The translations under genes and the position numbers were made by a program. The notes below the pieces were generated by a model. It had not been told where the DNA came from. It saw only the letters and a list, made by a program, of their open reading frames with translations, and did no database searches. From assembly GCF_023502345.1 (NCBI RefSeq), contig NZ_JAMFLX010000026.1, positions 1 to 64,000 of the forward strand: 64,000 nt of DNA, written 5' to 3'. This DNA comes from Parendozoicomonas callyspongiae (GTDB taxonomy: Bacteria; Pseudomonadota; Gammaproteobacteria; Pseudomonadales; Endozoicomonadaceae). Positions 47,601 to 55,590 of the stretch are shown piece by piece. Numbering within the stretch: position 1 is the stretch's first letter; each line of letters begins with the position of its first letter.

Positions 47601-49318
47601 CAATACTGCACCAAACCGTTGAAGTTGCAGCCCATAAACTGCATGCAGATTTATCTACAGGTGAGCGAAATACTCTGGATCTGAACACTCACAGTGCTGA
47701 TATTAAAGTAACCGAAGGAACAGTGCAGGCCCATGCTCAACTTAACGATATTGAAGCCCATATTGTTCAGGATGAGGACACTATCAATACCGGCCTGCAT
47801 GTAGATGAAATTGTTACTGACAAGCTCAGTACAAAAGGAAATGTAAACATCAGCTTAAGCAGACCTGCCGTCATAACAGGGGCCCACTTCGCGTTTCACC
47901 AGGGGCTAAAGGAAACAAAACTTCATACAGAAATCGAAAACGTTGATATTGACATGAATGCAGGAGTCAACGGTCTAGCCCAGGCAGGTACCGCTGAAGA
48001 GCGCCCCCTTGCTCCAGCTCATATTCAGGTTAATGGCCAGCATCTTGAAGTTGATGTTGGAAAAAATATTGTTGGCACAGTTGCTGCCGCCCAGATTCAG
48101 AAGCTGCATTTTGAACTGGATGACACTGTGGATCAGCTGGGAGTCGATATCAAACTTAAAGCAGATTTGAGTGATGGTCTGCTTGGTATTTCATCCACAG
48201 AAGATCAGCTTCGTGTTGATGCCTCTGCCGAAAAAGTCCATGTAAAAACCGAAAAAGATCTGAATGGGGTTATGGATATTCATGGCGCAGGCATAACGGT
48301 CTTGCAGGATGAAGATGGTATTAAAATAAACACCCGAATTGATAGCAAAAAAACCAAATTTGATTTTGCGGACCCTGCCAGAGAGCTTGTTCAAATTTTT
48401 ACCAGGGAACGCCTTGCCCAGAGCCCTCTTGGTAAAGCCTGTGAGCTGAGCGTCACACCAAACCTTGATAATACCCTGACAGGAACTGTCTCAGGTTCCG
48501 CCAGAGGCGTTCTTTCTCCGCTGATCGGACTACTGTTGACTGTTGCTACCAGTAGAAAAACCAGGGCACTGCTTCATATTGCCGAATTTTTATCCGGCAC
48601 AATGAAATTTGGTGTTCAAATGAAGAATCTGCCTGTTCTGGAGGGCAGTATAAAAGTCTCTGACATCTTCAAATGCACCAGTATTCAGATATTCAGTGAA
48701 CGGGGTTTTCACGGAAAGGTGTATTCCGGAATTATCAGCTTCTTGGCGAATTACCTGGCACCATGGATTATGAAACCAATTATGGCAGCCATGAATTTAA
48801 CCAATAAAACCGCCGGTGAAATATCCCTTTCAACACTGGCAAGCTATACCGGTCAAAATATTCAGTTTGTTTCCCATGAAGACCTGCCTATGCCTCCCGG
48901 AGTCAGTACATCGCGTCTACTGCAGGATGCTCACAAATGGCTTCTTATTAATAGAAAGCTTCCTGAATGGTGGGATGACCGGGCCTATATTGATGGTCTT
49001 GAACAAAAGCTGGTGCATATGCGCTGGAATAACAAAGCTCTTGGCAAAAACCGAGAAATTTCCGAGCGCGATATTCGGGAGCTTTGTAAGGCGATCGCGA
49101 AAGATTTCCCTCTTCCTACCACGGCCGGAGAATTCAGGCGTGTAACTGAAATACTTGATCTGCTCCAAACCCAGCTGCGCCTCGAGAAGGAAAAGATTTC
49201 ACTTAGAGATGCCTACAACCAGGCGCATGATCATATGGCAAAGATCAAGGAAGCCAAATATAACGGTACTCCTTTAGGTTCAAGATCATCCCCAATTGCC
49301 AGAACAAGGCGGGGATAA
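44612..49318 (+). CDS. Giant orphan protein (about 1568 residues), possibly beta-repeat, host-directed
   Basis: The start is set at the ATG at 44612 (GGA six bases upstream); the same frame is open from 44438 without support. Residues 1-170 are disordered and very acidic (SDSDDEEFFEPEEYLDSEY). A WFSWLNPFSG segment follows, then a Lys/Arg stretch. Residues about 180-1350 show alternating polar/hydrophobic strands without end (for example ALTIPNALGEGRDLYLTNV; LEVKKASAQHFNVATGG; LHADLSTGERNTLDL), a pattern reminiscent of AsmA/TamB-type beta-groove proteins. Two hydrophobic stretches (SPLIGLLLTVAT; ISFLANYLAPWIMKPIMAAM) occur near residues 1350-1440, before a helical C-terminus. No signal peptide or N-terminal anchor, unlike AsmA. 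Function unknown; secretion or host targeting is conjecture. Confidence 0.75.
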   Translation: MPSSLPPDYRSGVNGGSYARPPVETHQRQNSKGVHSEELLDRKIPSPERQISELPDEDDEVFHSLRPAQTLLNKDQSGRVVSRQSSVLSDSDDEEFFEPEEYLDSEYLDAPENLYEPQGSLSLNDREITETIPESKGWFSWLNPFSGRKKSTTERSISKSQADAEVETINHDIWELIKTQVIDKYVQGLKSWEIPNLLQTMSTVYHRWKNRDITGEGVAPETVHLSALTIPNALGEGRDLYLTNVTIKIRKIRPHGPGEGYDKFRKLRVLVDISGDAQMSTGYSKFAGDVAFKDVIMDMNFREGAVIGKLMESGTLTGTTPRAIWQLFDANFFSNIKNYALGKLFRSSTPTPGFWKVVQDYLFTNILPHDIKIKPAHCNIHFTGVSADNADCSVDVGFDELELALDKRLPDSSEAHQATLKNVRLKGKGQHILHFLPEDIHEQAEKYLPYAKHSETVAEVELDQLSVLYSGASIRAACPNIKVKTQGDVDLTQGHIKNFAAVVQSTPKSHIPEVVVGFDEAGADAHVPLSTFQLPYEVKGPVRCEKAAIKFSPTSKEDGSHKGIKITAQAQEIDAAVDGGIEFNGTASNISVGYDTHETKLDLEVKKASAQHFNVATGGSQITPENQLVKGHGDFHGIKLKVEPEQGPLPEDQKRSMVTKVEVARAKTRDLEGKVSARLANLSKVEVTQKFTGEMKQQIDVTANTIDSTQVLVPDQALAGYAEVDLDTARVNKVSATCEVLSAPLTETEKEEAHKKIPVPSETWKIPQTAVVSTNVDMTVQSTSGDISAAIPLPQKQEEDEEVDPKPTPRAYTAGSFEVRVPKLTVEYDANNGVEAAILQTDTARLELDHGAVRGEVSAHKVQTEYVQHSQDDPDTATVHATVVEASGKGLTVDNNLKPEGVEVTADFNADHPEAWVQLRKNSETESTQTKTKLEMENGSIKTELAISRSQIMPGSTKDKVQKLRAMLPAEYAEKLEAPLHYLETIPEEPNEELEKSILHQTVEVAAHKLHADLSTGERNTLDLNTHSADIKVTEGTVQAHAQLNDIEAHIVQDEDTINTGLHVDEIVTDKLSTKGNVNISLSRPAVITGAHFAFHQGLKETKLHTEIENVDIDMNAGVNGLAQAGTAEERPLAPAHIQVNGQHLEVDVGKNIVGTVAAAQIQKLHFELDDTVDQLGVDIKLKADLSDGLLGISSTEDQLRVDASAEKVHVKTEKDLNGVMDIHGAGITVLQDEDGIKINTRIDSKKTKFDFADPARELVQIFTRERLAQSPLGKACELSVTPNLDNTLTGTVSGSARGVLSPLIGLLLTVATSRKTRALLHIAEFLSGTMKFGVQMKNLPVLEGSIKVSDIFKCTSIQIFSERGFHGKVYSGIISFLANYLAPWIMKPIMAAMNLTNKTAGEISLSTLASYTGQNIQFVSHEDLPMPPGVSTSRLLQDAHKWLLINRKLPEWWDDRAYIDGLEQKLVHMRWNNKALGKNREISERDIRELCKAIAKDFPLPTTAGEFRRVTEILDLLQTQLRLEKEKISLRDAYNQAHDHMAKIKEAKYNGTPLGSRSSPIARTRRG

Positions 49319-49320
49319 CG

Positions 49321-49818
49321 CTATTGGTTCAGCTCCATGAGTTTCTTCAGTGCCAGCAAGCTATCAGGGGTGTAAGGTCGAAAATCAGTATTTGCCAGAA
49401 CATGCTCAGGCCTGTCCATGATCACATCGGCAACCTCTTCCGGCTGCGGAACAATCTTCCCTTCCCACAAACAGGTATAGGCTTTACCCCATAAACGACA
49501 GGCGCTGTCCTGATAGTAAAAATGGAACCTTGGCGTCAGCTTGATTCCGGCAATACCAAACTCCTCTTTCAACTCCCTTGCAGCTGCTTCATCATATTCC
49601 TCTCCTTCATCAACGACACCACCAACAGCCAGATCATAACAGCCGGGATAGACATCCTTGGTCATGGTTCGTTCCTGTATATGAAGCTCACCCCTGCTGT
49701 TGAAAACAAAAACGAAAACTTCGCGATGACATAAGTGCTGAGCCCGCACAAAACTGCGCGTCTGGGCTCCGATAACTTCATTATTTTCATCAACAACGAC
49801 AACCCGTTCTTCTGCCAT
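49321..49818 (-). CDS. YfcD-like Nudix hydrolase
   Basis: The 165-residue protein has a complete Nudix box, GGVVDEGEEYDEAAARELKEEF (about residues 65-86; broken here for length: GGVVDEGE, then REL, then EEFGI), after a core resembling isopentenyl-diphosphate isomerase-type Nudix proteins (VFVFNSRGELHIQERT). It matches YfcD of E. coli in length and layout. Substrate unknown. Convergent with the giant gene, two bases between stops. Confidence 0.85.
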   Translation of the reverse strand: MAEERVVVVDENNEVIGAQTRSFVRAQHLCHREVFVFVFNSRGELHIQERTMTKDVYPGCYDLAVGGVVDEGEEYDEAAARELKEEFGIAGIKLTPRFHFYYQDSACRLWGKAYTCLWEGKIVPQPEEVADVIMDRPEHVLANTDFRPYTPDSLLALKKLMELNQ

Positions 49819-50188
49819 ACCTTAAAACTCCCACCATATCTTATTGTAACCATTGATATTTTTATGGCATTTCATGTTATTGTAACAATCAGCCTCAAAT
49901 AATACCGATCAAACATATGGGATGTTATAAGCCGAAGGAGTGCCCAACATCATCCCAACAATAGGCGAACAAATCCGAAATTGTTCTGGATAAAGCAAAT
50001 TTTTTATAAAGAACCAGTTGAAGTAACGGATGGATACCATTAAAAAAAATAGAGAGTCTTTAGGACTCTTCAGCATGGATATGCAGCCACTGACAGAATT
50101 TCACAGTCATGGCACTTACGCGACAGAGGGCAGCTTCCCGCCTGTCGCCGCATTGGAAAACAGGAATATCCGGAACAGGGGAGAATCT

Positions 50189-51562
50189 ATGTCAGGCTGC
50201 AACACAGTCAGTGCAATCGTTAACCCTGCCGGCAGCATGAATGTGCTGTCAGCCCATGAAGTCAGCAAACTACACGACACGACCCATACAGGTCTTTACT
50301 CCCTTTTCCGGCAGTGTGCTCTGGCCGTTCTCAGCTGTGATACCGAGCTGGACGATGCCCAGGAGCTGATGAACCTTTACCATGATTTTGATATCAAGAT
50401 CATGCAGGAACACCGCGGCCTGCAATTAGAGCTGATCAATGCTCCCGCCTGCGCTTTTGTAAATGGCGAACTTATTCGTGGTGTGCGTGAAAACCTCTTC
50501 TCAGTCGTACGCGATATTCTTCATGTTTTCTCAGAGATTGAAGCACATGACCTGCTTCAGCTGACTGACCCGCAGGACATCACCAACCTGATCTTTGAAA
50601 TCCTGCGCCACGCCAATGCCTTCATTCCCAAAACACCACCCAACATTGTCGTTTGCTGGGGTGGTCATTCTATTGGTCGTGAAGAGTACAAATACACTAA
50701 AGATGTCGGCTACCAGCTTGGGCTGCGTGGTATGGATATCTGCACAGGTTGTGGCCCGGGTGCTATGAAAGGCCCCATGAAAGGTGGGCATATCGGGCAC
50801 GCCAAACAGCGTATACATAATGGTCGTTTTATCGGTCTGACCGAACCCGGCATTATTGCCGCTGAAAGTCCGAATCCGATCGTTAACGAACTGCTGATCA
50901 TGCCAGACATTGAAAAACGTCTGGAATCGTTTGTCCGGCTTGGGCATGGCATTGTAGTGTTCCCAGGAGGCCCTGGCACCTGTGAAGAGATCATGTACCT
51001 TATTGGTATTCTTCTGCATCCTGCCAATAGAGAGCTACCTTTCCCTTTCATTCTCACCGGCCCGGCCTGCGCCAAGGAATACTTCGAGCAGATTAATGCC
51101 TTTATTGGCGATACTCTTGGAGCTGAAGCCCAGAAACTGTACGAAATTATTGTTGATGACCCTGTTACTGTTGCCAACCGTATGCAGCAAGGTCTGCACA
51201 AGGTGAAGCAGTACCGTAAAGATCATAGCGACGCTTTCTACTTCAACTGGAAACTTCATATTGAACACAGCTTCCAGGAACCGTTTGAGCCAACCCATGA
51301 GAATATGGCAGCACTGGCACTGGAACCAGATCTTCCCAAGGCTGAACTGGCTGCCAATCTGCGCCGGGCTATGTCTGGCATTGTGGCAGGCAACATCAAG
51401 GAAGATGGTGTTGAAGCAATCCGCAAGCATGGAAAGTTCAAGCTGAAAGGCGAACCGAAACTGATGAAGCGAGTCGATAAGCTGCTGGCATCTTTTGTAG
51501 AACAACAGCGCATGAAACTACCGGGAAGTCATTACGAGCCCTGCTACGAAATCGAGCACTAA
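50189..51562 (+). CDS. ppnN: Pyrimidine/purine-nucleotide 5'-monophosphate nucleosidase PpnN
   Basis: PpnN cleaves nucleoside monophosphates to base and ribose 5-phosphate and is a (p)ppGpp target in E. coli. The start at 50189 gives about 457 residues, close to the 454 of E. coli, with GGGGAG upstream; a frame from 50030 would add 53 residues. The region SPVxNP-like start (VNPAGSMNVLSAHEV) and VCWGGHSI, TGCGPGAMKGPMKGGHIGH and VFPGGPGTCEEIMYL (the LOG-family nucleotide site) identify it. No lesions are seen. Confidence 0.92.
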   Translation: MSGCNTVSAIVNPAGSMNVLSAHEVSKLHDTTHTGLYSLFRQCALAVLSCDTELDDAQELMNLYHDFDIKIMQEHRGLQLELINAPACAFVNGELIRGVRENLFSVVRDILHVFSEIEAHDLLQLTDPQDITNLIFEILRHANAFIPKTPPNIVVCWGGHSIGREEYKYTKDVGYQLGLRGMDICTGCGPGAMKGPMKGGHIGHAKQRIHNGRFIGLTEPGIIAAESPNPIVNELLIMPDIEKRLESFVRLGHGIVVFPGGPGTCEEIMYLIGILLHPANRELPFPFILTGPACAKEYFEQINAFIGDTLGAEAQKLYEIIVDDPVTVANRMQQGLHKVKQYRKDHSDAFYFNWKLHIEHSFQEPFEPTHENMAALALEPDLPKAELAANLRRAMSGIVAGNIKEDGVEAIRKHGKFKLKGEPKLMKRVDKLLASFVEQQRMKLPGSHYEPCYEIEH

Positions 51563-51587
51563 AAATATAAAAATCACTTCCACATTG

Positions 51588-51615
51588 AAAAAACCGGGTT
51601 TTTACCCGGTTTTTT
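51588..51615 (+). terminator. Rho-independent terminator after ppnN
   Basis: AAAAAACCGGGT (51588-51599) pairs with ACCCGGTTTTTT (51604-51615) around TTTT. Strong and bidirectional. Confidence 0.92.
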
Positions 51616-51779
51616 ACATTCTCTTTGCACAAATTTGCACAACACCTATTGTTCATTTGCACGCCGACTGCTTCAATACCAAACAAATGCAACTACAACC
51701 AAACACATGTTTGCATCGGCTTTGCTGACACATACTTGTGACATTTATCTAGTTGCTGAACGGACACATCGGACAAGCT

Positions 51780-52868
51780 ATGACTGGGCGTGAGCAGCAG
51801 ATTCTGGCACTGATTCGTGGTAACCCCCTGATATCCCAGAAATCCCTGGGAGAACAGCTGGGCATCAGCCGTGAAGCCGTGGCAAACCATATTATGAACC
51901 TGACCCGCAAGGGCTATATCAGGGGAAAAGGGTATCTCTTAAATGATGTTCTGGAAGTGGTCGTTATTGGCGGCTGCAATCTGGATATCCAGGGAATACC
52001 TCACAAAGCAGGCCTGAAGGGAGATTCCCTTCCTGGTGAAGTCACCATGACTCCAGGCGGAGTTGGCCGGAATATTTCCGAAAACCTGGCCCGCCTGGGT
52101 CATCAGGTTCGCCTGATATCTGTGGTTGGTGATGACGATGCAGGTGAACGACTTCTGACTTGTACCGCAGAGGCTGGTGTTGATATTTCATCTGTTCATC
52201 GCCTGAACAACCAGCGCAGCCCGGTATATCTCTCTGTTCTTGATGCTGAGCATGAGCTGGTCCAGGCCATCAACGATATGGACCAGATGAACAGCCTTAC
52301 ACCTGATGTCCTGGCTGAACAAAGTTCAGGGCTGCGTCAAAGTCAGGCCATTGTCGTTGATGCCAATGTCTCCTGCGAAACCCTGGAGTACCTGTTCTCC
52401 AGACCTCAGCTTCCTGCAATATTTGCCGACTGCGTCTCCGCCAGTAAGGCTGAAAAACTTAAGCCCTGGCTATCCCATATCCACTGTTTGAAGCCCAATA
52501 GAATGGAAGCCAGCCTGCTCTGGGGCAAAGCCATTGAAACCCAGGAAGACCTGGAAAGCTGTGCTGACTGGTTTCACCAGCAGGGCGTCAAACAGATCTT
52601 TATCAGCCTTGGTGAAGAAGGCCTTTTCGCAAGCAATGGCGAACGGCAACTGAACGTCATCCCGACACCTGTTGAGGTTGTCAGCTGCTCAGGAGCAGGC
52701 GATGCCCTTATGGCTGGCCTGGTTCACAGCCACCTGAATCAGTTTGATCTGCTGCAAACCGCCAACTTTGCCCAAGCTTGTGCCTCCCTGGCACTGGAAC
52801 ATCATTCCACTATTAATCCGGCCATCAGCGCTGGCATGGTTCAAAACAAACTCAGGACAGTTCAATGA
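51780..52868 (+). CDS. psuK: PfkB-family pseudouridine kinase with N-terminal winged HTH
   Basis: About 362 residues from the ATG at 51780 (GGA seven bases upstream). Residues 1-60 are a winged helix (TGREQQILALIRGNPLISQ; LGISREAVANHIMNL). Then the PfkB sugar-kinase domain: VVIGGCNLDIQG, the TPGGVGRNISENLARLGH substrate motif and the SCSGAGDALMAGL catalytic motif with its Asp. It should phosphorylate pseudouridine to the 5'-phosphate, the substrate of PsuG. The stop overlaps the psuG ATG by four bases (ATGA), so translation is coupled. The HTH suggests self-regulation. Confidence 0.88.
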   Translation: MTGREQQILALIRGNPLISQKSLGEQLGISREAVANHIMNLTRKGYIRGKGYLLNDVLEVVVIGGCNLDIQGIPHKAGLKGDSLPGEVTMTPGGVGRNISENLARLGHQVRLISVVGDDDAGERLLTCTAEAGVDISSVHRLNNQRSPVYLSVLDAEHELVQAINDMDQMNSLTPDVLAEQSSGLRQSQAIVVDANVSCETLEYLFSRPQLPAIFADCVSASKAEKLKPWLSHIHCLKPNRMEASLLWGKAIETQEDLESCADWFHQQGVKQIFISLGEEGLFASNGERQLNVIPTPVEVVSCSGAGDALMAGLVHSHLNQFDLLQTANFAQACASLALEHHSTINPAISAGMVQNKLRTVQ

Positions 52869-53794
52869 AAAATACAGTGAATCCTTTTCTCGATATTCAT
52901 CCCGATGTTAAAGCAGCGATTGATGGCGGCCTTCCGGTTGTGGCCCTGGAATCCACCATTATCTCCCACGGCATGCCTTATCCGGATAACGTGGCAACCG
53001 CTCTGAAAGTTGAACAGACCGTCAGAGACAGCGGCGCAACCCCAGCCACTATCGCCATTATCGATGGTCGTCTGAAAGTTGGTCTCACTGAAGCCGAGAT
53101 TGAGCACCTTGGTAAAACCGGTCTTGGTATTATCAAAACCAGCCGTCGCGATCTGCCCGTTATTATGGCCAAGCGCATGGACGGTGCCACAACCGTTGCC
53201 ACCACCATGATCATTGCCGCTATGGCCGGTATCAAGGTCTTCGCTACTGGTGGTATCGGTGGTGTTCACCGTGGTGCTGAGACAACCTTCGACATTTCTG
53301 CAGACCTGCAGGAACTGGCCAAGACAGATGTTGCCGTTGTTTGCGCAGGGTGCAAATCCATTCTAGATATTGGTCTGACTCTGGAATACCTGGAAACTCA
53401 GGGCGTGCCTGTACTTGGTTACGGTGTGAAAACCATGCCTGCTTTCTACACCCGTGAGAGCGGTTTTGACACCGACCACCAGCTGGATCACCCTCAGGAA
53501 ATCGCTGATGCCATGTATGCCAAGTGGACCTCCGGTCTGAAGGGCGGAATGGTGATTGCTAACCCGATTCCACACGAATTTTCCATGCCCAAGGAAGATA
53601 TTGATAACGCAATTGAGCAGGCACTGAAGGAACTTGATGAGCAGGGCGTAAAAGGTAAGGAATCCACTCCATTCCTGCTATCCCGGGTTAAGGAACTGAC
53701 CGGTGGTGAAAGCCTGAAATCCAATATTGAACTGGTGCTGAATAACGCTCGCCTGGCTTCCAAAGTAGCTGCTGAGTTCAGCAAAAAAGCTTAA
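52865..53794 (+). CDS. psuG: Pseudouridine-5'-phosphate glycosidase
   Basis: PsuG splits pseudouridine 5'-phosphate to uracil and ribose 5-phosphate, completing pseudouridine catabolism with the upstream kinase. The 309 residues show the family signatures VALESTIISHGMPYPDN, GATPATIAIIDGRLKVGLT, TTVATTMIIAAMAGI and FATGGIGGVHRGAE. Length is normal. ATGA overlap with psuK. Confidence 0.95.
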   Translation: MKNTVNPFLDIHPDVKAAIDGGLPVVALESTIISHGMPYPDNVATALKVEQTVRDSGATPATIAIIDGRLKVGLTEAEIEHLGKTGLGIIKTSRRDLPVIMAKRMDGATTVATTMIIAAMAGIKVFATGGIGGVHRGAETTFDISADLQELAKTDVAVVCAGCKSILDIGLTLEYLETQGVPVLGYGVKTMPAFYTRESGFDTDHQLDHPQEIADAMYAKWTSGLKGGMVIANPIPHEFSMPKEDIDNAIEQALKELDEQGVKGKESTPFLLSRVKELTGGESLKSNIELVLNNARLASKVAAEFSKKA

Positions 53795-53803
53795 GCGAAA
53801 CTG

Positions 53804-53839
53804 AAAAAAGAGGTTGGTAATTGCCAACCTCCTTTTTTC
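53804..53839 (+). terminator. Rho-independent terminator after psuG
   Basis: The core AGGTTGG (53811-53817) pairs with CCAACCT (53824-53830). Outer A-run and CCTTTTTT extend the stem. Good T-tail. Confidence 0.85.
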
Positions 53840-54042
53840 TGATAGCTGCTTTTCTCACTTCGATTAAGACAAGAACCAAGAAGCGTCGTCATTCTTTTGA
53901 CACATCAATATTCTGCGTCAACAAAACCTTTCTACTACCCACTCTTTTTTCCTTTTTCGTCAGTGCACTAGCGCCATAACCTCCCCATGTTTATCTAACA
54001 TGATTTTAATGCATTTCTGGAGAAGCCAGCAGGGAGTAGATT

Positions 54043-55590
54043 ATGGCTTATCGTATGACAGGGGATTATGGTCGACAGTGCCAAACCGAATATCACAACC
54101 CGGATCAACCACAATTTAATCCAAATCCCACCTCACTGAAACCAATGCCAGGTCGTAATTACACACCTATACCAGTGAGAAGCAGAACCACAGAACATCC
54201 TCCAATACATACAAGACAAATATCTGAAGCTCCAGAGTACTTTGACTCATCTTCACAACAACTTTTTGATTACATGAATCATGTTGCACAATTTCCCAAG
54301 GGGGCGAAAAGAAACCATGAATTGAAAACCATTCTCTATGCAATCAACCATTTAAATAAAGAAAGAAACCCAAATGTCCGTAAGCTTACGCAACATATGC
54401 ACCAAACCAGGTTAATACCGTTCTCCCCTGAGCGCCTGGAAATATTCGATTCCAACTTTCCCGGAAGTTTGGAAGGTGCTGTCCGTGCAAAGACAACAGA
54501 ACGAGCACATTTTCTAAAAAGCGGCGGACGAAATTTTAGTCTTGAAGAAGTAAAGGCAGCTATTGAGTGGTTAAGTGAAATCCATGATTCTGATACGCTT
54601 TTTCTTCTTCAAAATGCTCGAGAACTTTACCGCTTCAGAACTGAACTTGAGCCCAATGATAAAACTTACGAAGCGAGAATTCTGCAGAACATGTCACACC
54701 ATACTGCAAGTCAACCTCCTGCCTCAAAACCCGAACCAGTAAAACGTGATTACGTCACACGACAATTAGAACAACACACCAGAAGAGAAACAAGCAGCCC
54801 AAAGACACATGTAAGCCCGGAAGCCTCCGCAAGTACCGAATCTCGATACTCACAAATATCATTCCGGGGATGTGGTAATCCTACTATCAGAGATTTTGAT
54901 CAGAAAGCTCCAGTAGCAACGCTTGTGACACAGCTTATTGAAAAAGGCCATCCATTACATTCTCACGGCATAATGTTCGCCGGAAAAATGATTAGTGAAG
55001 GCGATGATCTGTTACTGAACATGAGCTCAGGTGGCCACAATCCACAAAGTGTAAACGGCATCCATCTTCTTACAAACGAAGATTTATTAGACCCTTTAAA
55101 AATTTATATTGAGTGTTTCACTTGGAAAGACAGTCACAATCAGCGTCACTCGCTTATGGACAAAAAGTATAACGAACCTGATAAGATTGAAGCTGCGCTT
55201 GTTACCCTTTTCCGCCAATCCCGTGGGCTTCCTGTTGATACTCCTATCAATGATGCAGAGTTTCTCCGACTGAGACAGATGCTTGTAACTGTAAAAGAAC
55301 ATATTGGTGAAAGCACAAGACTTGTTAATCATAGAGAGAAAGCTGAAACGTATTTTCAAACACTTCTAACATGCATGGATTTACACCGATATCCAGGAAA
55401 GTCTCCTATCGGCAAAGATAAACCAAGTACATCTGTCCCCAGAAGTCATCAGCCAGCTCCACGACAAACAACCAGCCCGGAGAATTACCAGCCGGTTCAG
55501 AGGACAACCTATACCGCGCCAAGAATCGAGCCCCTGTTCTTGAAGATTTCGAGCAGCCAGTCATGGCCTCTCTTCAAGTCAGTACAATGA
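54043..55590 (+). CDS. Ubiquitin-like-domain protein 1
   Basis: The 515-residue protein starts at the ATG 54043 with AGGGAG upstream. Residues 1-65 are Pro/Asn/Gln-rich and probably disordered; 70-220 helical. About 271-345 form a ubiquitin-like domain: after QISFRG and a helix (VATLVTQLIEKG) comes GIMFAGKMISEGD, matching ubiquitin RLIFAGKQLEDG, then GIHLL at the place of ubiquitin TLHLV. The hydrophobic patch positions are M311, H341 and L343, and K48 is K315. A helical domain (about 350-455) shared with the next gene follows (EPDKIEAALVTLFRQSRG; EFLRLRQMLVTV). No Gly-Gly end. Stop overlaps the next start (ATGA). A host-directed role is inferred. Confidence 0.8.
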   Translation: MAYRMTGDYGRQCQTEYHNPDQPQFNPNPTSLKPMPGRNYTPIPVRSRTTEHPPIHTRQISEAPEYFDSSSQQLFDYMNHVAQFPKGAKRNHELKTILYAINHLNKERNPNVRKLTQHMHQTRLIPFSPERLEIFDSNFPGSLEGAVRAKTTERAHFLKSGGRNFSLEEVKAAIEWLSEIHDSDTLFLLQNARELYRFRTELEPNDKTYEARILQNMSHHTASQPPASKPEPVKRDYVTRQLEQHTRRETSSPKTHVSPEASASTESRYSQISFRGCGNPTIRDFDQKAPVATLVTQLIEKGHPLHSHGIMFAGKMISEGDDLLLNMSSGGHNPQSVNGIHLLTNEDLLDPLKIYIECFTWKDSHNQRHSLMDKKYNEPDKIEAALVTLFRQSRGLPVDTPINDAEFLRLRQMLVTVKEHIGESTRLVNHREKAETYFQTLLTCMDLHRYPGKSPIGKDKPSTSVPRSHQPAPRQTTSPENYQPVQRTTYTAPRIEPLFLKISSSQSWPLFKSVQ

